DNA of 64,000 nt from Alternaria dauci (Eukaryota; Ascomycota; Dothideomycetes; Pleosporales; Pleosporaceae). The notes under the pieces are model-generated. The model did no database searches. It was not told the DNA's origin and saw only the letters and a program-made list of their open reading frames with translations. The position numbers and the translations under genes are program-made. The DNA lies in assembly GCF_042100115.1 (NCBI RefSeq), contig NC_091273.1, positions 620,001-684,000 on the forward strand, given 5' to 3'. The stretch's first letter is position 1. Each line of letters starts with the position of its first letter. Shown one piece after another: positions 24,785 to 35,242 of the stretch.

Positions 24785-26952
24785 TCAGGGGTTGGCATGT
24801 GAGACTCTCTCTTGCTCCGCCTGCTGGTCAGTCTGGTTATTTGGTTGTGAACTCCTCCTGTCCTCTGGGTCCTGGTCACCCTTTCCGGTTTTTTGCTGAT
24901 ACTCGCCACTTCCCTCGATATCACTCCTCAGTTCTGCTTCTTCTCGTGGGTTTTCTTTGCCCGTCGCGCTGTACTCTTGATCCATACGACGCATAAGCTC
25001 TTCGCCAGGTAGAAGAATACTTCGATCAATTGCTAGAGGCAGACCACGATGCCTGCCACGTAGCATCGCAGCCATTAACACGACTTTGCTCAAGCTCGCA
25101 AAGTCACCGCTTAGACTGTAGTTCTTGCCCGGTACACCGAGGCTCAAACCGACTGTACCATATGCCGATGTAACTTCAAACAGGATCGAGAAGATGTTGA
25201 ATCCCGGATCTGCCTTGTTGATATGTCCGCGCTCAATAATGCAGATCAAGAAGAAGACGAAGAATTGAAACCAAATGTCGTAGGAGAGTTGTTTTTGTAG
25301 GTGTGATGCGATCCCAGCAGCACTGCTATCATGCTCTTCGAGTCCAATTGACTTCTCTTCGTACGTGTTCGTTTTGCGTAGGACCAGTGTCATAGGGTAG
25401 ATCGAGACATACATGATGACAAGATATGCCACTAAGCACGCTGGTGCCAGCGAACTCATGTTGATGATGTACGCGCCACTGGTACGTAGTCCACTAGCCA
25501 TGAACAGACCATCCACTACCCGAGTGCCAGTGGAGAGAGCTTCAACGTCTGGCATGCCGATGTTCAAAATCTCAAAGCAAAGCCAGGCCGTGATATCGAT
25601 GCCAAGTTGCACAGCAAAAAGATATACTGTTTCGCGTTTCGGGAAGAGGTAAATGAAGCAACGTCGTGGATGTTGCAGGAGAAACTGCATCGTGTTCCTC
25701 AGGCGAGAGTTTTTTGGCAGTAACTTCTTCATGATCCATATAGTAATACGAAGCAGAATTGGGAACTGCGTTTGACCAGCGAATGCCAGACAAGCAGCGG
25801 TAAGTAGGACAAACCAATTGCCGCTGAAAGGGATGAAGTTGGCATTGAGCACATTGAGCCCACCGTTGGCAAATTCGGTCACTGTCGCGAAGAAGGCCCA
25901 CCATCCTGGATTGAGACCACCTGCTTGGTTTTCATTTAGTGTCCTCTTCATGTCGCCTCGATATGCGTATGGTATCAAGAAAGTGATACCCAATAGGTAC
26001 CAAAAGACCTGATAGCCGACCAGGATGAGCAGGAGTGTTTGGAGTGCGCGATATTCTACACCTCCAAGTTCCATACGATCTTGTTCGCTGAGCTCTCGGA
26101 AGCGGCCTTTGGAGTCGAGGTGAGGCTTGAACGACACGTAGTTGTGCTTTTCAGGCTGCAGTTCTGTAGAGAACCGATCCAATATGCGACTGAAGAAGTT
26201 GCGAGCTGACTTGATTTCCCAGGGCGTTGGTACAAAGCCAAATCCGGTCTCATAATGGAACGTCCTTCTCTTAGTCACTGGCTTTATCTTGACATTTGGC
26301 GATTCATCGTTTCGTCGCTGCGCACTCTTCCCTGCGTTGTTTTGTTTTCCAATCGCTCGTTGGCGCACGCTCTCGGTACTACTGTTGTTTTCGTTTCGAT
26401 CCGAATTACTATTCTCAATGTCTCGCACTAGCCGTTGCATCGTGTGCGAATGCTTGACGACGTCTGCCATCTTCTTGCGGAACAGCGCTCTTCTAATGAG
26501 TACCACAGCTGTCGAGACAAACGGTATATTGCCAATCATCAGCAGAACGGCGAATATCGCCTGCTGAAAGCCGGAGAGATCTCCGAGGTCAACGGAATTA
26601 AGCCCTGCACCAATTAGCCTGCGGCTCCCACTATTGTTTGACCAAACCACGTACCTGTAGTTGTCATGGCACTGCAGGACAAGAATAGCGCATCTGTGTA
26701 AGTCAAGTGCGCCCCTCCAACCTCTTCCGGTCCATTGGCACGACCTTGTCCATAGACGATGACCGACGAAATCGCGATAACAACAATGAAGTACAGCATA
26801 TGCGCGCGATAAAAGTTGAGCTTGAACACCTCCTCTTTCAGGTACTTTAGGAAGTCATTCTTGACCTGCCGCGGATTGCGCAGCTCGTCAATCGGGTCGT
26901 GCATCTCGCCGTTGTCGTTGTTGTCGTCGAGCCGCAACCACGACGAGCTCAT
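24785..26952 (-). CDS. trk1: Trk-type high-affinity potassium transporter
   Basis: Predicted plasma membrane potassium uptake protein of 705 residues, Trk/HKT superfamily, with four pore-loop units. Exon 1 is 26952-26655 and exon 2 is 26604-24785; the 50-nt intron lies within the first pore loop. P-loop 1 reads SCSAMTTTGLNSVDLGDLSG after joining. P-loop 2 contains TVTEFANGGLNVLNANFIPF, P-loop 3 GLFMASGLRTSGAYIINMSS and P-loop 4 EVTSAYGTVGLSLG. The fungal end signature LRGRHRGLPLAIDRSILLP follows, then a charged tail rich in Glu and Gln. The selectivity-filter glycines are present in all four loops. A long charged cytosolic loop (SHTMQRLVRDIENSNSDR) separates units 1 and 2, as in fungal Trk proteins. 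An upstream in-frame ATG at 26997 is possible, but the one at 26952 is preferred. Confidence 0.93.
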
Positions 26953-28247
26953 AGTCAGTTCCCGTCGCGAAGTATATACTTTGCGGTATTTATCCAAGAC
27001 TTGTGCTAGAGAAAATCACCGGACTTCGTGGCGTTGTAAGATAGCTAAACCTGGTTGCAAGTAGGCTGTGTTGCCGTGCTGCCCAGGCAACATCATGAAG
27101 AATGATGTCACCGAGCTGTCAACGACGAATCCCGCGTCGGAAGCCACGCATCATCGTTGGCGCTACAGCATCGCTTTGGTCGATCTTCAGGTCCGCGGCG
27201 TTTTCGATTGGTTCCCATAGTCGCAGGTAAGTCGGTGTCGATTGCACGTTGTTCCACGCCGACGTGGTGGTGTTTCCGCAGCGGTCCGGAAGCTGTTGTG
27301 GTGATAAGACGCCGGAATTCCTGTGCTTCCGGAGCATGTTTGCTAGGATCATCCATACCGTGCTTCCGGAGCATGTTTGCTAGGATCATCCATACCGTGC
27401 TACATCTCATGGCTGGGCGTAGTCATTGTGTTTCCTCGTGTTCGCGCGCTCCGTTATGATTAGTTGACTGTCATGGCTTCAAATTGGGTTTGAGTCGATT
27501 AGTTATCTGATTGTGTGCGCGCGTTCACATGAAATCTCTGTGAAGAAAGATAACATTTCTATACAAGAAAAGGAATAACATACCCGACCAAACCCCACAC
27601 CATTCAGCAACCCGAGAGTCTAGAACCTTTCCAAGCCTACGTGGGCCGAGTATCTTGGAAATGGCTAATCGAGCCCTGCGTTGAAGATTGTGGAAGTTGT
27701 GGGTGGTTCAAGCTGTTCTGCGTCATTGCAGTACGTCCCATGGAATGAACCAGGTAGTCTGAAATGCCAAACATCCTGATTAAGCAGTTTTTCTTTTTGT
27801 GGTTGAACGCTTGATTCTTTTTCCTTTCTCATATCAGTGTCTCAAACCCACAACCAAGGCCTTGTAGCCTTTCCCCTCTTCAAATCAAATCTAATAGCTT
27901 CAATGTTTTGACGTCATCGTGTACAGGAAACAGTAACATTCGAAAGAGGCCTCAATGGACAAGTTGAGCTCAAAACCAGAGATAGAATCCTGAAATCTTG
28001 GATCTGAAAGATGACAAGGTTAATCGGAGTAAGAGCATTATAGGTCTTATTAAGCAAGCACTGTTAGCACGCCGCCACCATCTCCCGTTGTACCCAAACG
28101 CGTGACTACAGCCTTGTAACCCCAGACACGATTCAAGCAGCACACGGCAAGATATCCGACGTCCACAGCCACCAACAACCGGCTAGCCACAAAGCACCAT
28201 GGGCTAAAGAAGGGGTATCATTCGAAAAGTGCGACAACGACATAGCT
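26953..28247. other. Intergenic region upstream of the Trk gene
   Basis: About 1.3 kb with no gene. It holds a perfect 37-bp tandem duplication at 27324-27397. The right part contains the 3' untranslated region of the OSBP gene. Confidence 0.5.
27324..27397. repeat. Perfect tandem repeat, 2 x 37 bp
   Basis: Copy 1 is 27324-27360 and copy 2 is 27361-27397, both starting TGCTTCCGGAGCATGTTTGC and identical throughout. It is about 370-450 bases upstream of the Trk start codon. A recent slippage duplication is likely. Confidence 0.9.
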
Positions 28248-30524
28248 TCAGGACGGGATGCAGGTTGAAAAACATCCACCGCCGCAGCGTTTCTTGGACT
28301 CTTTGGATTCGATAACTCTATAGTATAGCATCGTGAGCATTAACCCCCAGTATACAAAACAAAAGACAGAACAAGACACCAAGATTGTGGGTAGGATAGG
28401 CATCTATAACAGCTCCCATCGGAAAAAAAGAGAACTCACGATTGTGCATCATGGAACTCATCCTCTTGCTGCGTCTCACTATCTGTCCTCCGCAACAGGT
28501 CGTCCTTCCTTGGCTCAGGCTCTGGATTTGAATTGAGGAGTTTGCTCGGCGGCAGTTCACGGGCGATGACCTCTCGGTTCTCGAGTGAGATGGTACTGGG
28601 TGGCACCACGGGCTTTTCTTGAGGTAGCATAGGTGGGTTGCTAGGATCGTTGGGGATGCTGCTGTGTTTGGAAAGCGGGGCATGAGTGGTTGTTGTTCCG
28701 TCGAAGTTGCTGGGAAGACCTACGCTCGAATCTTGTTGTCCTGGCATGACTGCTGGCTGTGTTTGCACACTTGTGGGTTCAGATGTCACAGGCTGCAACG
28801 TTTCTGTAGGCTGTGCTGATTGTGCGACTGGCACTTGCTCTGCTGGCTGTGCGGCCTCTTGTGGCTGCGGCGGTAGTGCATCATTCGCCCGTGAGGGAAT
28901 GTTGAACTGCTTTTCTGGCTTTTGACCGGGCAAGATGGCATATATCTGCAGGATCTGTTTAACAACCTCGTCGGGGGTCTTGCCATCACTAAATTCTGTC
29001 AGCACTCGTTACATACCCAAGGACGATGGGTACTGACATCTTGGCGTTAATGATCCAGTCGAGGTCTTCTTCGCCCTCCTCAGGACCGCCATGACCGCCC
29101 TTTACGCGTCTGAAGAGTTGTGGGTGCCAGTCTACACCCTCGCTGTTTCGTTTCGCAGCTTCCTGCCTTTGCATGTCTTCGATCTTAGCCTTAGCGTCGG
29201 TTGCTACATCCTGGTCCCTCCGTTTTACAGCCTCGCACACATCGTGCCAGAGCTTTTGCGATTCTCGGTCGTTTTGTTCTTCGAGAGGTCGAGCCGATGG
29301 CGGGGTGTGTTTGGTATGTGCTGCGTCGAAAAGCAGCTCCTTCTTGCCAGTCTACACGGAATTAGCACATATGCGAACAGTGCAGCCATGGAAACTTGCC
29401 GTTAGATCCTTGATGTACATCTCCTCGTTCCACTGGCCCGAGAGCTCGTACAAGTTCTTCCCGCTGGAGTCTTTGATGTAGCCACCAATGGCGTTGTATG
29501 TTCCGCTAAAATAGCCCTTGGTCTTGAATTCGAGATCCGCAGTCAGTCCGGTCTCCGGGCACCGGATGTATGCGTGGTCGCCAAGTTCATACTTCATCGT
29601 GCCGAATAGTATTCCGCGCGCGTACATGTTGGGCTGTGTAACGAAACTGACTGTAGTGAGCTTTGAGAAGTGCGATTTCCAGACTCGACTTACAATCGTT
29701 CGCCAGTGTTCAGCAGTCGCAGAACCGCAATGCCCTCCATCATACTCGCAGCTGAGTTACCCAAAAACTTGCTTCGGGGCTTGAGGGTGCCGTCGATGCG
29801 AATGTGGTGCTCGGGTGCCATGAAGAAGTAACTCGACTTGGGCGGGTGGTGCGACGTTTGTTCGGAGATGTAGTAGCCCCTGGTGCCGTCTGGGTAGTCC
29901 CAGTAACCTGTGAAGATCTCACCCAGGATGGGGTTGAGCGGCTTCTTGACTCCCCTAACTCACATCAGTTGCTGCTTATGGGCGCGGGGACACGGTGAAT
30001 ATGCATACGGGGGCTTGATGTGCCAACCACTCAGGTAGAACTTTGTCACTGCTACGAATCGCTTCACTGGGTCCTCGACCTTGGTAATGGGGAGGAGTGT
30101 CTCGGGATGTGCCATGAAGCTGCGCGACAGTCAGCACTGCGACACGGTGATGTGATAGTTGTGTGTACGAGGTACTACGCACTTTGTTATGCGCTCCAGC
30201 ATCGATCGCGGCTCGAGAATAAAGGTGGGCAGCGTAACGCGGCTCAAGTCGGCACCAGGTCGCAGTTGCGATATGATGTGAGAGAGCATGTTTCCCTGCT
30301 CCGAGTCCATGACAGTCTCGTCCTCTTTGGTAGTTTCGTCGCCGCCATCGTGTCGTCGTGTCTCGTCGATCGAGGATCCGCGGCTACCTAGAAAAGTTGG
30401 GCATCTATCAGCCTCAATGCGGGTGGGAACAAAGTCGGAAGAGTCGGTACAACCGGAACAAGGGATATGACGCACTGTTGACCGACGACCGGCGGTGTTT
30501 GGAGACTATAGGGAGATGCGGCAT
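28248..30524 (-). CDS. Oxysterol-binding protein, Osh6/Osh7-type
   Basis: Predicted lipid transfer protein (OSBP-related family) of 601 residues without a PH domain; relatives move phosphatidylserine or sterol against PI4P at membrane contacts. Eight exons: 30524-30476, 30387-30183, 30119-30009, 29954-29694, 29646-29400, 29351-29038, 28988-28440 and 28317-28248, all in phase. Markers in order: TLPTFILEPRSMLERIT, KFYLSGWHIKPP, KPLNPILGEIFTGYW, the family signature EQTSHHPP, NMYARGILFG, YELSGQWNEEMYIKDL and DLDWIINAK. The intron after exon 5 has a GC donor (GCAAGT at 29399). The C-terminal 190 residues form a Gln/Pro/Ser-rich extension not needed for the fold. The last exon adds a Cys-containing tail (KKRCGGGCFSTCIPS); without that splice the protein stops at 28436-28438 right inside the donor. 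The start relies on an intron from 30475 to 30388. Confidence 0.88.
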
Positions 30525-31187
30525 CGTGGTGTTTCGCCGCAAGAATAAGAGACGCGGGGAAGAGGGAGGAGCAAGGCTTGGAGGTGAGGTGGCTAGGATC
30601 AGATCAGGCAGCGAGGTATCGGCAGAGGTTGTCTTGGTGCTGGCGAGGGTGAGCTCTAGTCTTAGCAATGACGATGGGGGCTTCACAAAAACTAGCGACC
30701 CCGCGCGTTGAACTTGTTTGGCAGCAAAGTGTAAACATCAACACCGCTCAACCGTGCGAGAGCGTGCAATGAGAGGACCAGCAGGCCGGGTGACATGGCA
30801 TACAGTCTTTTGAGCATTCATGTGACTTGCCCTAATATACAGATCGCCAGGCTGTGTCTCTGCACGTCTGCTGCCCCGCAGTCGGCATGTGTCGGTGCAC
30901 CATACGAAGTACGCGACACGCGCATGCGGCACGGCTCGGAACAGTCTTTGTTTCCGAAGCCTCTCTCTGCCTGCGCTTCCAGGAACAGTGGCTTGACACG
31001 GAGTGGAGTCTGCGCTGTTTGTTCCTCGGACGTGGATAAAGTATCCGGTTCTAGTACGCGTCTGCATTCCGAGGGCGCCGACGCTGAGAACCAAGAAACC
31101 ACGATATAGACGCTCTCTCGCACCATGTGCTTTCCCTGTACATTACACGCTATCTGAAACTCGCCACTGGTCTACGGGGTGCTGGGT
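30525..31187. other. Intergenic, upstream of the OSBP gene
   Basis: Holds the promoter and leader of the OSBP gene and the 3' region of the nicotinamidase gene. Overlapping frames on both strands at 30738-31126 have no recognisable motif. Confidence 0.5.
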
Positions 31188-31977
31188 CTAGTCCAACACG
31201 CTCTCCCCAGCCTTCTCTGCGTCTTTCGCGTCCTGGTCATGCGTCCGCTGCACCTGCTCCTTGACCCTCCGCACCTGCGCATCGTCCTTACCTATGACCG
31301 TGACCCCAACCTTCTCGTATTCCTTATGAACCTGTTCCATCGCTGACGGATCCACCGCCTTCGTCGCGTCGCCGACCACCCACGTCTTGAAGCCCTCTTT
31401 CTGTGCATCAATCGCAGTGAACTTTACGCAGTAGTCGCCTGCAAGGCCTACTACATAGACGTCAGTGATTCCAGCCTTGCGCAGCGTGTCTGCGAGATTG
31501 CTCTTGGCCACATGGCTTTGGAACGGATCCGCAAATGCAGAGTACATCTCCACGCGCTTGTCCTGGCCCTTCTCAACGATGTGGTCCACTTTACTGACGT
31601 GCAGCTCGGGCAGCAGCTCAGCGCCTTTTGTTCCCTGCACACAGTGGTCGGGCCATAGTCGCGTTTCTTGCATCTCGTCTGCGTTCTCTGGGTGTTTGAT
31701 GACGACAGTCGATTCGAAGGGTTTGTTGTTCGGCGGGGGGTGGTTCGATGCGAACGAGATGTGGTCCCGGGGATGGAAGTCTTTGGTCGCGACTTTCAGG
31801 GCAAACGGGTACGTAAGAAACTCGTTGATTGTGGGTACGATGTCGCGTCCACCTGTCACTGCCAGTGCTCCGTTCTGGGCTTGTCAGTGCGAGGCCTTGT
31901 TATTACACATGACTACTCACTGGTGGGCAGAAGTCTTCCTGGACGTCGACGATGACGAGTGCTGGCTTGAAGGACAT
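31188..31977 (-). CDS. pnc1: Nicotinamidase
   Basis: Predicted enzyme of 247 residues that converts nicotinamide to nicotinate and ammonia in the NAD salvage pathway, removing an inhibitor of sirtuins. Exon 1 (31977-31921, 19 codons) and exon 2 (31874-31188) join across a 46-nt intron at CPP/NGALAV. Catalytic triad residues of the isochorismatase-like family are visible: D11 (VIVDVQEDF), K121 (IVEKGQDK) and C168 (VVGLAGDYCVKF). Metal-binding residues are D51, H53 (KDFHPRDHISF) and H96 (LWPDHCVQG). The length matches the yeast enzyme plus a charged C-terminal tail. The gene is head-to-head with the cytochrome oxidase subunit gene, with 377 bases between the start codons. Confidence 0.95.
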
Positions 31978-32216
31978 GGTTGACTAGCTGCTTGGGGGAA
32001 GATGAACGGGTGTCAGTGAGAAGACCTGTGTAGCAGTTTGCAGGAGTAAGCGATGTCAAGGTTAGCAAAGATAAAGCAGTCGCCTTTATAAAGACTCATA
32101 AGCGTCCGAATCAATGCAGCGCAGCCAGTAGTGCTGCATGCGTATGCTGCAACGCCCCGTGCAAGCTGTTCAGGAAGGAGCAGTTGATGAATCAACGACT
32201 CGCAGGTGTGTGGCAG

Positions 32217-32221
32217 CCAAT
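32217..32221 (+). promoter_or_regulatory. CCAAT box
   Basis: CCAAT lies 134 bases before the cox4 start codon. The HAP complex binds CCAAT and activates respiratory genes in yeast, so a role here is plausible; binding is not shown by sequence alone. Confidence 0.5.
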
Positions 32222-32241
32222 GCAGCCCTCTGTGGCATGCC

Positions 32242-32249
32242 TTACGTAA
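32242..32249. promoter_or_regulatory. TTACGTAA palindrome, bZIP-type site
   Basis: This perfect 8-bp palindrome is a classic binding sequence of fungal bZIP factors of the Yap/AP-1 class. It stands 25 bases from the CCAAT box in the shared promoter. Confidence 0.4.
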
Positions 32250-32354
32250 TCACGCTGCCAAGCCTCTGCCGGCGGCTCGTCAATTCACGACTGAAGAACA
32301 TCACCAGCTCGATAACCACGCCCACCCTCTCCACTCCACCCCATTGTCCCCGCC

Positions 32355-33210
32355 ATGTTCGTCCAGCGCTCTGCCATCGCCGCTGCAAGGCGTGTGGCCC
32401 CCCGCGCCATTGCGACCCGCCGCACCTTCACCACCACGTTTGCTCGCTGTACGTCTCGCGAGGAGCTATCGTACGATGTGCCATTGACACCATAGCAGGG
32501 GAGTCAACCGAGAGCAAGGAGAGCAACATTGCGCAGAAGGAGACTGGTCACGCGGCCAACGCCCCCAGCGTTCTTGCCGGCTTCAAGAAGCTCGACGGTA
32601 TGCTGCGCCCGCACCTCGTCATCCGCATTGCCGCGGCTTCATGAGGCCGAAACCATCAATTGCTGACAAGGCCAACTCTATAGAAATTAAGACCGAAGAG
32701 GACCTTCTGCCCCCTGGTGCGCAGCCTGGTACCGTTCCCACCGATGCTGAGCAGGCGACCGGTCTCGAGCGTCTCGAAATCCTCGGAAAGATGCAGGGTA
32801 TCGACATCTTCGACATGAGGCCATTGGACGCCAGCCGCCTTGGTACGTGACGCTACCTTTGGAGGACACAGGAAAATCCATGTTGCGCCGTTTTTTTGGG
32901 TACTGGCGATGTCGCGTGATGCTGATAGTGTACAGGCACGATGGAGGACCCCATCACCGTCAACTCCGCCGGAAACGAGCAGTACGTCGGTTGCACCGGT
33001 TTCCCCGCCGACTCGCACAACGTCCTCTGGATTACTCTCACCCGCGAGGAGCCCAAGTCTCGCTGCATGGAGTGCGGATCCGTCTACGAGATGAAGTACG
33101 TTGGTCCCGCAGACGACGCCCACTCGGATCACCACCACCACGACTTGAACCCATACCCGAGGCCCAAGAACATGGCCGACTTCATCAAGCCCGAATACAT
33201 GGAGGTTTAA
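32355..33210 (+). CDS. cox4: Cytochrome c oxidase subunit 4 (mammalian Vb homologue)
   Basis: Nuclear-coded subunit of mitochondrial complex IV, 209 residues. Exons are 32355-32448, 32496-32597, 32684-32842 and 32936-33210. The N-terminus is Arg/Ala-rich without acidic residues (MFVQRSAIAAARRVAPRAIA), a typical mitochondrial presequence. Family blocks follow: PPGAQPGTVPTDAEQATGLE, RLEILGKMQGIDIFDMRPLD and the zinc site, CTGFPADSHNVLW with the CMECG pair. A His-rich patch (DHHHHD) lies near the C-terminus. The first intron ends in a tandem TAG-CAG acceptor at 32495/32498, so two products differing by one residue are possible. Confidence 0.95.
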
Positions 33211-33382
33211 GCTCGGGTAATTTTATCGTAGATGATATGCAGCGTAGATGTATCTATATGGTCGCAAAGACCTGTGGCATAGCTGGAGAGAAGCTTCTCT
33301 GAGTTGAATCGTGTGTTTACTCATACGTCTATTGTGCTCGTATTCTTTCGTCTCGTCGTTTCTCGTAAGATGCCATCCCTGT

Positions 33383-34372
33383 TCACGACCCTTTCAAAGC
33401 GATAATACCAAGAACGACACTTTCAATGTCCCTCTTTTCGTCCGCTTTCCTCTTCTCTACATCGCCGCCATCTCCATTGACTACACCCTTCTTGCCTTTT
33501 TTCCCACCATCTCCACCCAACTTGTACACCTTCTTCACCTTTTCAACATCACACCACATGCCCAATTCCTCGCCCGCCTCGCCCACCTCAACACTAGTTC
33601 CCTCTACCGCACTCCCCAAATGCAGACTTACACTCTCATTCGTGATACTGTCGTCCTTTTGATAAGTAGACTTTTCATCTGTTGACGCAGTAGACGATGA
33701 TGGAGATAGGGGCAGTTTGACGGCAACGAGCGTGGTGGTGGTGTCAGCAATGCCGAATTTTTTGTAGGATTCGCCAATGTTATTGTTGGGTGAGAGGCGA
33801 AAGACTAGTTCGGAATGGGGGGTCCGCGTTTTTGCGCGGTGGGTGAGGTGGCCATGGAGAGCGAGGAAGGTGGCAGAGAGGAGGTGGTGGGGTGTGAGTA
33901 TCTAGGGGGCAAAAGCGTTAATATCATGTCGTGGTTGTCAAATTAGCGCTGAGATGAGACCAAGTGTGCAGCTAGCTTGATCAAGAGGCTCAATGCTTCG
34001 CTCAGACAAGTGCGTCTGTGTTGATACGAGGACAAAATATTGCGCGCCTTGGGGTATCTTATCACAAGCGGGAAAATCAATAAAATGTGAGATTTGCATC
34101 TTGGATGACTCAGCGACCCTGGCATGTCACTGCGGAGGGTGGGCGGCTGGCATCATCGTTGCTAGAAAAAGTGATGCTGACGAGAAAAAGCAATGAACAG
34201 GTAGCGAACCATGACCTACCATGGATGCATCCAAGAAGGCATAGTCGTAGTCTGGATTGGCGTCGAGTAACTTACGCCTCAGGAAGGAGGCGTTTTTGAC
34301 ATCCTTGAAAAGAGCCACGTGGACAGAGTAGGCGCCGTAGTGCGGAAGTGTGAAGGTTCGCACGGACGCCAT
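33383..34372 (-). CDS. cgi121: EKC/KEOPS complex subunit Cgi121
   Basis: Predicted 223-residue subunit of the KEOPS complex, which makes the threonylcarbamoyl-adenosine modification at tRNA position 37 and affects telomeres; Cgi121 helps recruit tRNA. Exon 1 (34372-34220, 51 codons) begins MASVRTFTLPHYGAYSVHVA and ends FLDASM. Exon 2 (33901-33383) continues with ILTPHHLLSATFLALHGHL and the signature HSELVFRLSPNNNIGESYKK followed by FGIADTTTTLVAVKL. An acidic and Ser/Thr-rich insertion of about 70 residues precedes a conserved-looking end, IESVVLGIIALKGS. The intron is 318 nt, unusually long for this window, with a GTAGGT donor and CCCCCTAG acceptor. An upstream in-frame ATG at 34438 exists but precedes the family's normal start. 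Confidence 0.9.
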
Positions 34373-35242
34373 GTGAGGTACCTGGTGTGTTGGCGTGGAT
34401 TTGACGTGGACGTAAGTTTGGGTGTTGAAATGCACCACGTCGGAGTGGGAAACCTAGCCGGAAAGTCGAGCAAGGCCTAGACGAGGGGGTCCGGTCTTCT
34501 GGACTTGTTTCGCTCGTCTGCGTGGTAGTAGTGCTGAGTGTGTTGGACGGCGGTGGTAATGGTGATGGTGGCGGTGGTGGTGGTACCTGTTGCAATGTCT
34601 TGTAGGCGGGTTGGTTAGACCGATTTGCATTGGCAATCTCCAAGGATGCCAGATCGTGGGTGAGTCTAAACCTCGAGGACCGCTTTGGGCAGGAGCGGGG
34701 ACGGCCAAGCTACGAATTAGTCGCAGAAAAGGCAGCATCCATGGCGAATCAGGACGGATCATCGTATCGATCGGCAGCAGAACAAACTAAATTCGCCGAA
34801 CATGTCAGGGCAGGCACCGTCACAGCCGTCTGGAGGTCAAGGTTTCAAGGCAGTGTGCGACCAATAAAGGACGCAGTGGACTCGATTGCTCGAGGGCTTG
34901 CGGAGAATGGGTCTGTGTCTGTTCCCTTGCAGGCACCGCCGAGGAACGCGCTTTCAATCGCACCCTTTCACTCCCAGCGCAGCCAAACCTCTCACTTCTT
35001 CCTTCACTCTCTTCGCGAACCAGGCTGCAGACTGCGCCAGACGTCGCGCTTGACTGCCGCGACGCCCAATACTCCCCCTCCGCAGCCAGAAAACTCGAGG
35101 TTTAAAAGTCATGTGTATCGCGTTTGACAGGTGATAGTCGCAAGCCACCCGAGGCGCACCACCTTTGCTGGGTTTACTTGCATCGGTCTTCTCCATCGGC
35201 ATTTCCCGTCTTGTTCCTGTTTCGACGTGCATTACGAAAAGT
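34373..35242. other. Divergent promoter, cgi121 and Zn2Cys6 gene
   Basis: About 870 bases between the two start codons, with no supported gene. An open frame at 34630-35127 has no motif and is taken as leader or chance. Confidence 0.5.

Larger units (their letters stand above)
31978..32354. promoter_or_regulatory. Bidirectional promoter, pnc1 and cox4
   Basis: The 377 bases between two divergent start codons must hold both promoters. It contains a CCAAT box at 32217-32221 and a palindromic TTACGTAA at 32242-32249, both nearer to the cox4 side. Confidence 0.6.

Noticed and set aside
34630..35127. Open frame of 165 codons upstream of the Zn2Cys6 gene
   Set aside because: No domain, low-complexity end, and position in the divergent promoter and leader; treated as chance.
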